From: Acuticoccus sp963704595 | GTDB lineage: Bacteria > Pseudomonadota > Alphaproteobacteria > Rhizobiales > Amorphaceae | DNA: 64,000 bases | Direction of reading: 5' to 3' | NCBI GenBank assembly: GCA_963704595.1 | Contig: OY969922.1 | Span: 3,968,001 to 4,032,000, forward strand | Part shown: positions 28,685-40,423 of the stretch, one piece after another | Numbering within the stretch: position 1 is the stretch's first letter | Layout: the number at the start of each line of letters is the position of its first letter | The notes under the pieces: model-generated | What the model was told of the DNA's origin: nothing | Databases searched by the model: none | What the model saw: only the letters and a program-made list of their open reading frames with translations | Position numbers and translations under genes: made by a program

Positions 28685-29017
28685 TCAGTCGTCGCCATCA
28701 GGCCCGGAGCGCTCGCCGGGGGGCGAATCGAGGCGGACGTAGAGCTGGGCCGTTTCGGGTGGCGAGACGCGCGAGGGTGCGAAGCCGATCACCTTCACCA
28801 CGTGGACGAGCTTGCCGATGCGGATGGTGAGGATATCGTCGGGCCGCACCTTGCGGGCGCTGTCGGTGATCTTGTCGCGGTTGAGGCGAACCTTGCCGCC
28901 CTCGACCAGCGCCTGCGCGAGGGTCCGCGTCTTCACGAACCTCGCGTAGGTCAGCCACTTGTCGAGCCGCTGGGGCTCGGCGGGCGCGTCGTCCGCCTCA
29001 ACCCGCCGTGCGGCCAT
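28685..29017 (-). CDS. S4-domain RNA-binding protein (Hsp15-like)
   Basis: A 110-residue protein. The S4 RNA-binding domain is at about residues 17-75 (QRLDKWLTYARFVKTRTLAQ, then GGKVRLNRDKITDSARKVRPDD). Hsp15-like S4 proteins bind ribosomal subunits carrying stalled chains; that role is inferred from the family. It lies 17 bp after the helicase gene and is probably cotranscribed with it, as in many alphaproteobacteria. Confidence 0.9.
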   Translation of the reverse strand: MAARRVEADDAPAEPQRLDKWLTYARFVKTRTLAQALVEGGKVRLNRDKITDSARKVRPDDILTIRIGKLVHVVKVIGFAPSRVSPPETAQLYVRLDSPPGERSGPDGDD

Positions 29018-29034
29018 TCAACATCTCGCCGCGG

Positions 29035-32000
29035 TCAACGATCGCCAGGGCCTTTCTCCAACTGCTGCTTCAGCGCCGCCAGCTTCGCGAACGGCGAATC
29101 GGGATCCGCCTCCCGCTCGCGCCGGGGCGGGCGCTGGGGCTGTACCGTCTCGCGCGGCGGCGGAGCGCCCTTGCCGCGCTTCTTGCCGCGCCTGGGGCCC
29201 CGGTCGCCCTGGTCCGGCCTGTCGCCCCGGGCTTCGGGCTGGCCGCCGGGGGCTGGAGCCTCGCCGCCGGTGCGCGGTGCGCCGCCCGGCTGGCCGGGAA
29301 CCGCGTCGGTACGGGGACCGCCGCGCTGCCCGCCGCGACGGGGCCTGCGACGGCTCTCGCCACCCTCCTCGCCCTCGGCGGGGGCACCACGGCGACGGCG
29401 CGGCCCCTCGGACCGCTGATGCCGCGGAACCCGCCAGATCTCGATCATCAACGGCGCTGCGGCCTCTGCCTCCGCATCCGGCTCGGCTTCCGCCTCGGCA
29501 GCGACGGCTTCGGCTGGCTCGGCTTCAGCGGTCTCGGCGCCGTGATAATCTGCCGCCACGTCGGCCGAGGGCTGCTCGCCGGCGTCCGGTTCGTTCTCCT
29601 CGGCCGCCGCATCGAGCGGTGACTCGGTGGGCGCTGACGAAACTTCGGGCTCCGACGGTTCCGCGGCAGCCTCAGCGCTCGTTTCAACCGGTGCTTCCTC
29701 GGCGTCCGCTGCGGCGGGCGTCTCGGCAAGGTCGGCCGGCGCAGCTTCGGCGGGGGCCTCGGTCTGCGGCTCGTCCGTCATCGGCTCGGCGGTGGTCTCA
29801 TCCGCCTCGGCCGCCTCGCTGGCTTCGGGCTGTGCGTCCGCCTCGGCGGGCGCATCGGACGCGGCAGTCGCGGCGCGGCTGCGGACCGGGATCGGCGGAC
29901 GGCCGGGCTTGCCGCTCTTCTTCGGGGCGGCGCGGCGGACCTGCTGCGCGGCCTCGACGGCCTCGCGCTCGGCGGGGTTCGCCTCGCGCCGCTCGACGCG
30001 GTAGCCGAGCGAGGAGAGCACGGCCGCAAAGTCGTCGCCCGAGCAGCCGAGCAGCGATGTCATCGTTACCGTGACGAGGAACGCGCCGCCCGACGGGACG
30101 GCGCCTGCCGGAGGCTCGCCTGAATCGGGGCCGGGACGCCAGGCGACGAGCGGCCTGATCTGGTCGGCGAGCCGCTCAAGGATGTCGATCCGCACCGCGC
30201 GCGGCCCGCAGACGCGGAAGCCGACCACGCCGTAGAGCGCCGGCGGGATCTCGGGGTCGACGGGGATCGAGGTGCGGCCGGAGGCGGAAAGCTGCGGCAC
30301 TTCCTGAAGGCCGGTGACGTCGAGGTCGGCTTCCTTCAGCGCCCAGAGGAGCGCGAGGAGCTGGCTCGGCGCGGGCTTCAGGAGGGCCGGCACGAAGATG
30401 TGGTAGGCGCCAAAACGGACGCCGAGGCTGCGCAGCCCTGCACGGGCCGCCTGGTCGAGCGCCTTCGCTTCCTCGGCGACGGCGCCGCGCTCGACGCTGC
30501 CGAGCCCCTCGGAAATCCGGTAGGCGAGGCCACGGGCGCCGCCCTCCAGCGCATCCGCGTTGCGCAGGTCGAACAGCGGCTTCAGCAGGCCCTCGATGTG
30601 CGCGGCGAGCCACTGGCCGAGACGGCCCTGCACCTTGTCGCGCGCTGCGGCGGAGAGGGTGTCGTCGGCGAGGAGCACGGCGGCTGGCTTCAGCGTGTCG
30701 TCGGTCGCGACCACCTTGCCGATGAGCGCGCCCTGCCAGCGGAGCCCCGCGTCCGACCCCAGCGAGAACGCGGTGTCGGGTGCGGCGGCGGCCTTGTCGG
30801 CCCGGCGCTCCATCTCGGGGATGAGGGCCTTGGAAGCGGCTGCACGCAGCGCCTTCTGGTCCCTCGGGTCGCCCGTCGAGGCGTCCGTCTGAAAACGGAA
30901 ACCGTGAAGGACGCCGAGATGCTGGCCTTCCACGATCACATCGCCAGCGTCATTCACTTCAGATTCCAGCATTCTATTCTCTCTCAGCCGCTTCATCAGC
31001 ACGCTGGTGCGCCGGTCCACGAACCGCTGCATCAAACGCTGATGGAGCGCGTCGGACAAGCGGTCCTCCACCTGCCGTGTGGTTTCTCGCCATTCGGCCG
31101 GATCGGCAAGCCAATCATTGCGATTGGCGACGAAAGTCCAAGTCCTTATGTGCGCGATCCGGTTGGAAAGCGTGTCGATATCGCCGTCAGTGCGATCCGC
31201 ATACCGCACCTGACGGGCAATCCAGTCGTCCGGGATCGCGCCGTCGCGGATCAGGAACGTGTAGAGCGCAAGCAGCATGTCGCCGTGGTTGGCGGGTGCG
31301 ATCTTGCGATAATCGGGCACCTGGCACACGTCCCACAGCCGCTCCACGCGTGCCGCAGTGTCTGCCATGTCCATGACTTCGGGCGTTTTTGTGGCGTATT
31401 CCAGCGCCTTCTGATCGTCCGCCGGCGGGGCCTTGGTGAGGCCTTCCTCCCGCGCCGGTTCGTCGAGCGAGCGGCGGAGCGCGGTGACGGACGAGAAGTC
31501 GAGCTCCGGCGTTGCGCCACTGGAACACCTTGGCGGAAGCGAAAGAGTGCGTCTCCAGCGCTTCGACCAGCTCGGGCTCGAACGGGGCGACGCGGCCGGT
31601 AACGCCGAAGGTGCCGTCGCGGGTGTGGCGGCCGGCGCGGCCAGCGATCTGGCCGAGTTCGCCGGCGTTGAGGGCGCGGAACTGGTAGCCGTCGAACTTG
31701 CGGTTGGAGGCGAAGGCGACGTGGTCGACGTCGAGGTTGAGGCCCATACCGATGGCGTCGGTCGCGATCAGGAAGTCGACGTCGCCGTTCTGGAAGAGCT
31801 CGACCTGCGCGTTGCGGGTGCGCGGGGAGAGCGCGCCCATAACGATCGCCGTGCCACCCCTCTGGCGGCGGATCAGCTCGGCGATGGCGTAGACTTCGTT
31901 GGCCGAGAACGCGACGACGGCCGAGCGCGGCGGCAGGCGGGTAAGCTTCTTCTGCCCCGCATAGGTCAGCATCGACATGCGCGGGCGGGTGACGACGTTG

Positions 32001-32443
32001 AGGCCGGGGAGCAGTTTCTCGAGGAGCTGCCGCGCGGTCAGCGCGCCCAGAAGCAGCGTCTCGAAACGGCCGCGGACGCGCAGGATGCGGTCAGTGAAGA
32101 CGCGGCCGCGCTCTAGGTCTGACGCGAGCTGCACCTCGTCGATGGCGACGAACTCGGCGTCGAGGTCGAGCGGCATCGCCTCCACGGTCGCCACATGGTA
32201 GCGCGCCTTCGGCGGAATGATCTTTTCTTCGCCGGTGATGAGGGCGACTTCGTCCGGCCCGATGCGGGCGACGATGCGGCCATAGACCTCGCGCGCCAGA
32301 AGGCGCAGCGGCAGCCCGATGACGCCGGAGCGGTGTGCCAGCATCCGGTCGATCGCAAGGTGCGTCTTGCCGGTGTTGGTCGGCCCGAGCACCGCCGTGA
32401 CGGTACGGGCGCGCTGCTGCCTGAACTGGAGCGGGTGTTGCAC
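29035..32443 (-). CDS. SUV3-like superfamily 2 helicase with long disordered tail, one frameshift
   Basis: A DNA/RNA helicase of about 1,135 residues once one extra base near 31506 is removed. The first frame has Walker A LGPTNTGKTH (residues 19-28), AIDEVQLASD, MGALSPRTRNAQV and the motif VI block GQIAGRAGRHTRDG, all typical of SUV3/MgpS-like helicases. After the break, the frame gives ELDFSSVTALRRSLDEPARE and a long helical domain. The last roughly 320 residues are low complexity: first Ala/Glu/Pro-rich and acidic, then Arg/Gly/Pro-rich and basic. The start is probably GTG at 32443 with no clear ribosome site. Confidence 0.88.
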
Positions 32444-32687
32444 GCTTGAGCAGCCCCCAGGAGAGGCCCCGGCGCGTCGCCGGAGCGGTTGGCGTGACCG
32501 CAGCCCCTTCGCTGCGGAAATGAAGACGGACGCTGGTCCGCCGGGAGTGCCCTTCGGCCGGCGCCGTGGCCGGCACCCGCGGGCGCCTCTCCCCTCTTAC
32601 ATAGTGGTTCCGCGCCGACCGCAAGCGCGGATTACAGGCAGCCTCGAGCCCGGCGGCGGTCAGATGCCGCAGCGCCGGGCGCCGTCC

Positions 32688-34150
<1,463 letters not shown>

Positions 34151-34151
<1 letters not shown>

Positions 34152-34918
34152 CAGCTCATCCAGTTCCCGCCGTCGACATTGTAGGTCTGCGCCACGATGT
34201 AGTCCGCCTCCTTCGATGCCAGGAAGACCGCCATGCCGGTGAGGTCTTCCGCCGTGCCCATCCGTCCGAACGGGACCGCGGCCCCCACTTGCCGCTTCTT
34301 CTCGCCCGGCGCCAGCCCCTCCGCCTTCGCAAACATCGCGTCGACGCCCTCCCAGTGCTCCCCGTCGACCACCCCCGGCGCAATGGCATTGACGTTGATG
34401 CGGTGCTTGATGAGGTCGAGCCCCGCCGACTGGGTAAGCGAGATCACCGCCGCCTTGGTGGCGCAGTAGACGCCGACCAGCGCCTCGCCGCGGCGCCCCG
34501 CCTGGCTCGCCATGTTGATGATCTTGCCGCCCTTCCCCGCCGCAATCATGTGCCGTGCCGCCGCCTGCATGGTGAAGAGAGTGCCGGCGACGTTGATGGC
34601 GAACAGCCGGTCGAAACTTGCGCGCGAGATGTCGACGATGGGGGCGAGGTCGAACAGCGCGGCGTTGTTGACGAGAATGTCCAGCCCGTGCGCGTCCGCC
34701 ACTTCGGCGACGGCGGCGTCGATCGAGGCCTGGTCGGTCACATCGAGGTGGACCGCGTGGCAGGCCGGGCCGATAGCTTCGGCCGCGGCCTTCGCGCCCA
34801 CGAGATTGATGTCGCCGATGGTGACGGTCGCCCCTTCCCGCACGTAGGCCTCGGCGAAGGCTCGGCCGATGCCGCGAGCGGCCCCCGTGATGAGGGCGGA
34901 CTTGCCCGCGAGGCGCAT
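34151..34918 (-). CDS. smoS: Sorbitol (L-iditol 2-) dehydrogenase, short-chain family
   Basis: A 255-residue SDR. TGAARGIG (residues 11-18) binds NAD, NNAALFD is the NNAG-like motif, and the catalytic Ser and YCATK motif follow MASQAGRRGEALVG. It closely fits the sorbitol dehydrogenase SmoS of Rhodobacter-type polyol operons, which converts sorbitol to fructose. ATG at 34918 shares a base with the stop of the ATPase gene. Together with the mannitol dehydrogenase it lets one transporter serve two hexitols. Confidence 0.9.
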
Positions 34919-35916
34919 CAGATCGCGAGCCCCTCGGCGTTGAAACGGTGCACCTTGTCGGGTTCCGGCGTGAGGTAGACCGTGTCGCCGTGGTGGACCG
35001 GGAACTCGCCGCCCGCGCGGGCGGTGAGCGTGCCGACGCCTTCCACCTTGACGTGGAGGAAGGTGTCGGAACCCAGATGCTCGGAGACGACCACCGTGCC
35101 CTGCCACTCGCCCTCCGTGGTGGAGAGGGTCATGTGCTCGGGCCGGATGCCCATGGTGGCGGCATCGTATTTCTGCGCCGGCGCGCCCGCGATGAGGTTC
35201 ATCTTCGGCGAGCCGATGAAGCCCGCGACGAAAAGGTTCTTGGGCGAACGGTAGAGCTCCAGCGGGGAGCCGACCTGCTCGATCCGGCCGGCAGACAGCA
35301 CCACGATCTTGTCGGCCATGGTCATCGCCTCGACCTGGTCGTGGGTCACGTAGATCATGGTGGTGTCGAGCGTGTTGTGGAGCTCGGAGATCTCGAGCCG
35401 CATGTTGACGCGCAGCGCCGCGTCGAGGTTGGAGAGCGGCTCGTCGAACAGGAAGGCGGCTGGCTCGCGCACGATGGCGCGGCCGATCGCGACGCGCTGG
35501 CGCTGGCCGCCGGAGAGCTGGCCGGGGCGCCGGTCGAGATAATCCGTGAGGTTGAGCACCTTGGCGGCGTTGTCGATCCGGCGCTTGGCCTCGGCCTTGT
35601 CCATGCCGGCCATCTTCAGCGGGAAGCCGATGTTCTTGCGCACCGACATGTGCGGGTAGAGCGCGTAGGACTGGAACACCATCGCAAGGCCGCGCTTGGC
35701 GGGCGGCGTTTCGGTGGCGTTGCGCCCGTCGATCTCGATCACGCCGGAGGTGACGTCCTCAAGCCCCGCGATGAGGCGCAGCAGCGTCGACTTTCCGCAG
35801 CCGGAGGGGCCGACGAAGACGACGAATTCGCCGTCCGAGATCTCGAGGTCGAGCGGCTTGATGACGTCGACAGGGCCGAAGCTCTTCGTCACCTGCTTGA
35901 GGCTGATGTGTCCCAT
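34918..35916 (-). CDS. Polyol ABC transporter ATP-binding protein
   Basis: A 332-residue MalK/UgpC-type ATPase. Walker A is GPSGCGKST (residues 36-44), the signature is LSGGQRQRVAIGRA, and Walker B is FLFDEPLSNLDA. A C-terminal OB-fold regulatory domain follows from about residue 235. It lies 10 bp after the permease gene and shares one base with the sorbitol dehydrogenase. It drives uptake through the two upstream permeases. In Rhodobacter-type operons the equivalent is SmoK. Confidence 0.94.
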   Translation of the reverse strand: MGHISLKQVTKSFGPVDVIKPLDLEISDGEFVVFVGPSGCGKSTLLRLIAGLEDVTSGVIEIDGRNATETPPAKRGLAMVFQSYALYPHMSVRKNIGFPLKMAGMDKAEAKRRIDNAAKVLNLTDYLDRRPGQLSGGQRQRVAIGRAIVREPAAFLFDEPLSNLDAALRVNMRLEISELHNTLDTTMIYVTHDQVEAMTMADKIVVLSAGRIEQVGSPLELYRSPKNLFVAGFIGSPKMNLIAGAPAQKYDAATMGIRPEHMTLSTTEGEWQGTVVVSEHLGSDTFLHVKVEGVGTLTARAGGEFPVHHGDTVYLTPEPDKVHRFNAEGLAI

Positions 35917-35926
35917 GGTCTGCCCC

Positions 35927-36757
35927 TTACTTCACGGCGCCGAACGTCAGGCCGCGGACGAGTTGCTTCTGGCTGAACCAGCCGAGGATGAGGATCGGCG
36001 CGATCGCCATGGTGGAGGCCGCCGAGAGCTTGGCGTAGAACAGCCCCTCAGGCGAGGAGTAGCTGGCGATGAAGGCCGTCAGCGGCGCCGAATTGGCGGC
36101 CGTGAGGTTCAGCGTCCAGAACGCCTCGTTCCAGGCGAGGATGATGTTGAGGAGGAGCGTCGAGGCGATGCCCGGCACCGCCATCGGCACCAGCACGTAG
36201 AGGATCTCGGACTTCAGCTCCGCCCCGTCCATCCGCGCCGCCTCCAGGATCTCGCCCGGAATTTCGCGAAAGTAGGTGAACAGCATCCACACGATGATCG
36301 GGAGGTTGATGAGCGTGAGGACGATGACGAGGCCGATTTTCGTGTCGAGAAGCCCCGTGTCGCGGAAGAGAAGGTAGATCGGGATGAGGACGCCGACGGC
36401 CGGCAGCATCTTTGTCGACAGCATCCACATCAGGATGTTGCGGGTCGCCTTGGAGGGCACGAACGCCATCGACCAGGCCGCCGGGACCGCGATGAGGAGG
36501 CCGAGCAGCGTGGAGCCCACCGAGATCACCACCGAGTTCCAGAAGTGGCGGAAATAGTCCGACCGCTCCTGCACCGCCTCGTAGTTCTCCATCGTCCAGT
36601 CGAACAGGAAGAAGGACGGCGGCGAGGCGATCGCCTCCGCCTCGGTCTTGAAGCTCGTCAGGATCGTCCAGAGGATCGGGAAGAAGATCAGGAACCCGAT
36701 TGTCCATGCCAGCAGCGTGACGATGATCTTGCGGCGGGGGGAAACTGCGCGGGCCAT
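35927..36757 (-). CDS. mtlG: Polyol ABC transporter permease, MalG type
   Basis: A 276-residue inner-membrane permease with six hydrophobic segments. The EAA loop reads ILEAARMDGAELKSEILYVL, followed by LVPMAVPGIAS. ATG at 36757 starts MARAVSPRRK ahead of the first helix; longer upstream frames overlap the previous permease. Its stop is 10 bp from the ATPase gene. Fits the MtlG/SmoG family. Confidence 0.93.
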   Translation of the reverse strand: MARAVSPRRKIIVTLLAWTIGFLIFFPILWTILTSFKTEAEAIASPPSFFLFDWTMENYEAVQERSDYFRHFWNSVVISVGSTLLGLLIAVPAAWSMAFVPSKATRNILMWMLSTKMLPAVGVLIPIYLLFRDTGLLDTKIGLVIVLTLINLPIIVWMLFTYFREIPGEILEAARMDGAELKSEILYVLVPMAVPGIASTLLLNIILAWNEAFWTLNLTAANSAPLTAFIASYSSPEGLFYAKLSAASTMAIAPILILGWFSQKQLVRGLTFGAVK

Positions 36758-36759
36758 CT

Positions 36760-37632
36760 CTACACGTCCAGGTTCTTGCCGATCATCCGCATCAGGAAGA
36801 TCGCGACGATGTTGGCGAGGATGACGGCGACGATGCCGCCCGCTGAACCGCCGCCCACGTCGAACTGGAGGAGCGACTGGGCGTAGACGAGGTAGGTGAT
36901 GTTGGTGGTGGCATAGCCCGGCCCGCCGTTGGTGGTGACGAGGATCTCGGCGAACACCGAGAGCAGGAAGATCGTCTGGATCAGGATGACCACGGTGATC
37001 GCACGCGACAGGTGCGGCACGATGATGTGGCGGAAGCGCGACAGCGGCGGCGCCCCGTCGATCTCGGAGGCCTCCAGCTGGTCGCTGTCCAGCGACTGCA
37101 GCGCGGTGAGGAGGATCAGCGTCGCGAACGGCAGCCACTGCCAGGCGACGATGATGATGATCGAGAGCAGCGGCACCTCGGCGAGAAAGTCGATCGGTTG
37201 CGCGCCGAACACCTTGGCGATCCAGGCGAACAAGCCGTTCACCGGGTTCATGAACATGTTCTTCCACACCAGCGCCGAGACCGTCGGCATCACGAAGAAC
37301 GGCGCGATCACGAGGATCCGCACGATCCCCTGCCCGAAGAAGGGCTGGTCGAGGAGGAGCGCGAGAAGCGTGCCGCCGCCGATGGTGATGACGAGGACGC
37401 CGCCGACCAGGATGAGCGTGTTGGTGAGCGCGGCGAAGAATGCCGGGTCGGTCAGGAAGAAGCGGTAGTTCATAAAGCCGATGAACTCTTCCTGCCCCGG
37501 CATCAGCAGGTTGTAGCGCAGGACCGAGAAGTAGAGCGTCATCGACAGCGGGATGATCATCCAGCCAAGGAGCAGAATGACGGACGGCGCCAGCATGAAG
37601 CGTGCGGCCGTGCGGGAATGCTGGGTTGCCAT
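36760..37632 (-). CDS. mtlF: Polyol ABC transporter permease, MalF type
   Basis: A 290-residue permease with six hydrophobic segments, beginning ARFMLAPSVILLLGWMIIPL. The EAA loop is QLEASEIDGAPPLSRFRHII. It is two bases from the next permease gene, and follows the binding-protein gene after a 92-bp gap that holds a strong hairpin. Fits the MtlF/SmoF family of mannitol/sorbitol importers. Confidence 0.93.
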   Translation of the reverse strand: MATQHSRTAARFMLAPSVILLLGWMIIPLSMTLYFSVLRYNLLMPGQEEFIGFMNYRFFLTDPAFFAALTNTLILVGGVLVITIGGGTLLALLLDQPFFGQGIVRILVIAPFFVMPTVSALVWKNMFMNPVNGLFAWIAKVFGAQPIDFLAEVPLLSIIIIVAWQWLPFATLILLTALQSLDSDQLEASEIDGAPPLSRFRHIIVPHLSRAITVVILIQTIFLLSVFAEILVTTNGGPGYATTNITYLVYAQSLLQFDVGGGSAGGIVAVILANIVAIFLMRMIGKNLDV

Positions 37633-37682
37633 GGCGCGAGCTCCGGTCCGGCCGCCGTCTCAGGGAATATGCTCGGGAAGAG

Positions 37683-37713
37683 CCGGCCGGAGCGCGCGCG
37701 GGCGTCCGGCCGG
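37683..37713 (-). terminator. GC-rich hairpin after the polyol-binding protein gene
   Basis: CCGGCCGGA pairs perfectly with TCCGGCCGG around a 13-base loop, about 12 bp after the binding-protein stop. No T-run follows, so it more likely stabilises the upstream message or partly stops transcription than fully terminates the operon. Confidence 0.6.
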
Positions 37714-37724
37714 TTCTGGGTCGG

Positions 37725-39035
37725 CTACTTCGGGTAGCCGGCCCGCTGCATTTCGCGGGTGGTCAGCTGCTGCGCGTTCTGGAGCGCCTGCTCGGCGGTG
37801 ATGTTGCCGGCGAGCGCCGCGGAGAACTGCTGGCCCGCCGCCGTGCCGATGCCCTGGAACTCGGGGATCGCGACGAACTGGACGCCGACATAAGGCACCT
37901 CGTCCACCGTAGGCTGCTGCGGGTCGGCGGACTGGATCGATTCCAGCGTCATCTTCGCAAACGGTGCGGCGTCCAGGTATTCCTGGTTCTCGTAGAGCGA
38001 GGTGCGCGTGCCGGGGGGAACGTTGGCCCAGCCTTCCTGCTCGGCGACCAGCTCGGCGTACTCCTTGGAGGTCGCCCACGCGATGAAGGTCTTCGCGGCG
38101 TCCTCCGCGTCAGAGCCTGCCGGAACGGCGAGCGTCCATGCCCACAGCCAGTTGGAGCGCTTGCCGAGGCCGTTATCCGGCGCCAGCGCGAAGCCCACCT
38201 GGTCAGCCACCTGGCTGTCATTCGGGTTGGTCACGAACGAGGCCGCCACCGTCGCGTCGATCCACATGCCGCACTTGCCGGACTGGAATAGCGCGAGGTT
38301 CTCGTTGAAGCCGTTGGACGAGGCGCCCGGAGGGCCGGCGTCGTTGAGGAGGCCGAGATAGGTGTCGAGGGTTTCCTTCCACTCGGGGCTGTCGAACTGG
38401 GGCTTCCAGTCCATGTCGAACCACTTGGCGCCGAACGAGTTCGACATGGCGGTCAGGAACGCCATGTTCTCGCCCCAGCCGGCCTTGCCGCGCAGGCAGA
38501 TGCCGTAGATCTCGTTGTCCTTGTCGGTGATCTTGCGCGCCGCCTCGCCGATGAATTCCCACGTCGGCGCCTCGGGCATCTCGAGCCCGGCCTTCTCGAA
38601 GAGGTCCTTGCGGTACATCACCATCGAGCTCTCGCCGTAGAAGGGCGCGGCATAGAGCTTGCCATCCACGCTAAGGCCGCCGGCGATGGCGGGCAGGATG
38701 TCGCCCGCGTCGTAGTCGTCGCCGAGATCGTCGAGCGGGACGAGCCAGCCCTGCTTGCCCCAGATCGGCACTTCGTAGGTGCCGATGGTCATCACGTCGT
38801 ACTGGCCGCCCTTGGTGGCGACGTCGGTGGTGACGCGCTGGCGCAGGACGTTCTCCTCGAGCGTGACCCACTCGAGCTCGATGTCCGGATTCGCCTTGGT
38901 GAATTCTTCCGCCAGCTTCTGCATGCGGATCATGTCGCCGTTGTTGACGGTGGCGATGGTGACCGTTTCGGCCTGCGCCGCCGCCACGAGGGCGAATGCG
39001 GACGTCGCGCCGATAAGAACTGACCTGATGGCCAT
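37725..39035 (-). CDS. mtlE: Polyol (mannitol/sorbitol) ABC transporter substrate-binding protein
   Basis: A 436-residue periplasmic binding protein with a signal peptide (MAIRSVLIGATSAFALVAAAQA). The mature sequence has SBP family 1 blocks such as WVTLEENVLRQRVTTDVATK, YDVMTIGTYEVPIWGKQGWL and FYGESSMVMYRKDLFEKAGL, which match the MtlE/SmoE type. It is the first gene of the operon mtlE-mtlF-mtlG-ATPase-smoS-mannitol dehydrogenase. No DeoR/SmoC-like regulator is in the window. Confidence 0.93.
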   Translation of the reverse strand: MAIRSVLIGATSAFALVAAAQAETVTIATVNNGDMIRMQKLAEEFTKANPDIELEWVTLEENVLRQRVTTDVATKGGQYDVMTIGTYEVPIWGKQGWLVPLDDLGDDYDAGDILPAIAGGLSVDGKLYAAPFYGESSMVMYRKDLFEKAGLEMPEAPTWEFIGEAARKITDKDNEIYGICLRGKAGWGENMAFLTAMSNSFGAKWFDMDWKPQFDSPEWKETLDTYLGLLNDAGPPGASSNGFNENLALFQSGKCGMWIDATVAASFVTNPNDSQVADQVGFALAPDNGLGKRSNWLWAWTLAVPAGSDAEDAAKTFIAWATSKEYAELVAEQEGWANVPPGTRTSLYENQEYLDAAPFAKMTLESIQSADPQQPTVDEVPYVGVQFVAIPEFQGIGTAAGQQFSAALAGNITAEQALQNAQQLTTREMQRAGYPK

Positions 39036-39106
39036 GAAAACCTCCCGATTGGATGTGTTCTTTTATGTTTTTCAGCAACCTAACGGCGCGTCTGCACGCG
39101 TGTCAA

Positions 39107-39118
39107 CGATTGCAATCG
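39107..39118. promoter_or_regulatory. Palindrome upstream of the polyol operon
   Basis: CGATTGCAATCG is a perfect 12-base palindrome, 72 bp upstream of the mtlE start codon. Its place suits an operator for the polyol operon, but no regulator gene is adjacent, and it could arise by chance. Confidence 0.4.
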
Positions 39119-39212
39119 CCGGGTGGTTGTCGCTGCCCAACGTCCCGGCGATGGCGTTCGGCGCCATGGTGCGGGATAACGGGGTTCCTTCGCCAACTGT
39201 CGGGATCGGCCG

Positions 39213-40232
39213 GTGTCAATCAATCTATCGGGCCTCCCGGGCCGCACGCGCGACACGGCGGCTCACATCTTCCCTGGGCTCGCGGTCGCGCTCCTGATTG
39301 CGGTCGCGGCCAAGTTCATCGCCGAACAGTATGGCGGGCCGGTGATGCTGTTCTCGCTCCTGATCGGGATGGCGCTCTCCGTCTTCGGCGGTGACCAGAG
39401 GACGCGCCCCGGCATCATGTTCGCCGGATCGCGCGTCCTCAGGGTCGGCGTGGCGCTTCTCGGCGCGCGGATCGGGGCGGACGAGATCGCATCGCTCGGC
39501 GCGGGCTCGCTCCTCCTGGTGCTGGGCGGCGTCCTCGGCACCATCGCGGTCGGCCTCATCCTCGCGCAGGTGCTGAAGCTGGGGCGCGAGCGCGGGATGC
39601 TCACCGGTGGCGCAACCGCGATCTGCGGCGCATCGGCGGCGCTCGCAATCTCCGCCGCCCTCCCCGACCGGCCGGGCAAGGAGCGCGACACCTTATTCAC
39701 CATCATCGCGGTGACGGGCCTCTCCACCCTCGCCATGGTGATCTACCCCCTCATCACGCGTCTTCTGGGGCTCGACGACGTGGCGGCCGGTCTCCTTCTG
39801 GGCGGTTCGATCCACGACGTCGCGCAGGTGGTGGGCGCCGGCTACACCATCAGCGAGACCGCGGGCGACACCGCGACGCTCACAAAGCTCTTCCGCGTCG
39901 CGCTTCTGGCGCCCGTGGTGCTGGCGGTGGCGTTCGCCTTCCGCGAGCGCGCGTCGACCGCCGGCCTGCGCGGGCTCGCCCCGCCGCCGATGCTGATCGG
40001 CTTCATCGCGCTCGCCATCCTCCACACGCTGGGGCTCCTGCCGCCTGTTGCGGTCGACGCGGCGGCAGCGGCGTCATCTTGGTTCCTGGTGATCGCCGTC
40101 GCCGCCATCGGCGTCCGCACGAACCTCTCCGACCTCAAGGAGGTCGGTTGGCGCCCGCTAGTGCTCGTCGTCTCCGAGACCCTGTTCCTCCTTGTTGTCC
40201 TCATTGTCGGCACGGCGCTGCTTCACCCGTGA
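39213..40232 (+). CDS. YeiH/UPF0324-family putative sulfate exporter
   Basis: A 339-residue membrane protein with about ten hydrophobic segments. Family marks are RVLRVGVALLGARI, GGATAICGASAALAISAAL and GGSIHDVAQVVGAGY. The family is called putative sulfate exporter, but its substrate is poorly proven. The start is GTG at 39213 and no strong ribosome site is seen. It stands alone, divergent from the polyol operon and 190 bp ahead of the OmpA-like gene. A LysR-type regulator often beside such genes is absent. Confidence 0.85.
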   Translation: MSINLSGLPGRTRDTAAHIFPGLAVALLIAVAAKFIAEQYGGPVMLFSLLIGMALSVFGGDQRTRPGIMFAGSRVLRVGVALLGARIGADEIASLGAGSLLLVLGGVLGTIAVGLILAQVLKLGRERGMLTGGATAICGASAALAISAALPDRPGKERDTLFTIIAVTGLSTLAMVIYPLITRLLGLDDVAAGLLLGGSIHDVAQVVGAGYTISETAGDTATLTKLFRVALLAPVVLAVAFAFRERASTAGLRGLAPPPMLIGFIALAILHTLGLLPPVAVDAAAAASSWFLVIAVAAIGVRTNLSDLKEVGWRPLVLVVSETLFLLVVLIVGTALLHP

Positions 40233-40273
40233 TAATGTTGCGCGAGGGCGAACCAATCCAACAGAAATCCGCA

Positions 40274-40292
40274 GTATTACTCAGATTAATAC
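40274..40292. promoter_or_regulatory. Inverted repeat in AT-rich region ahead of the OmpA-like gene
   Basis: GTATTA and TAATAC flank a 7-base spacer in a markedly AT-rich stretch (40233-40423) between the YeiH gene and the OmpA-like gene. The arrangement suits a regulator binding site or weak hairpin. No T-run follows. Confidence 0.4.
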
Positions 40293-40423
40293 AGGATAAG
40301 TGCGTATTTTTATCGTCAATCTATTGATGCGCTTAGCCTGGCTCGCCTTCACACAAGAAGTTTATTTCGGAACATCTGCGAATGGGAATGCCTTCTCTAT
40401 CAGTAATAGATGGAGGCATTTTC

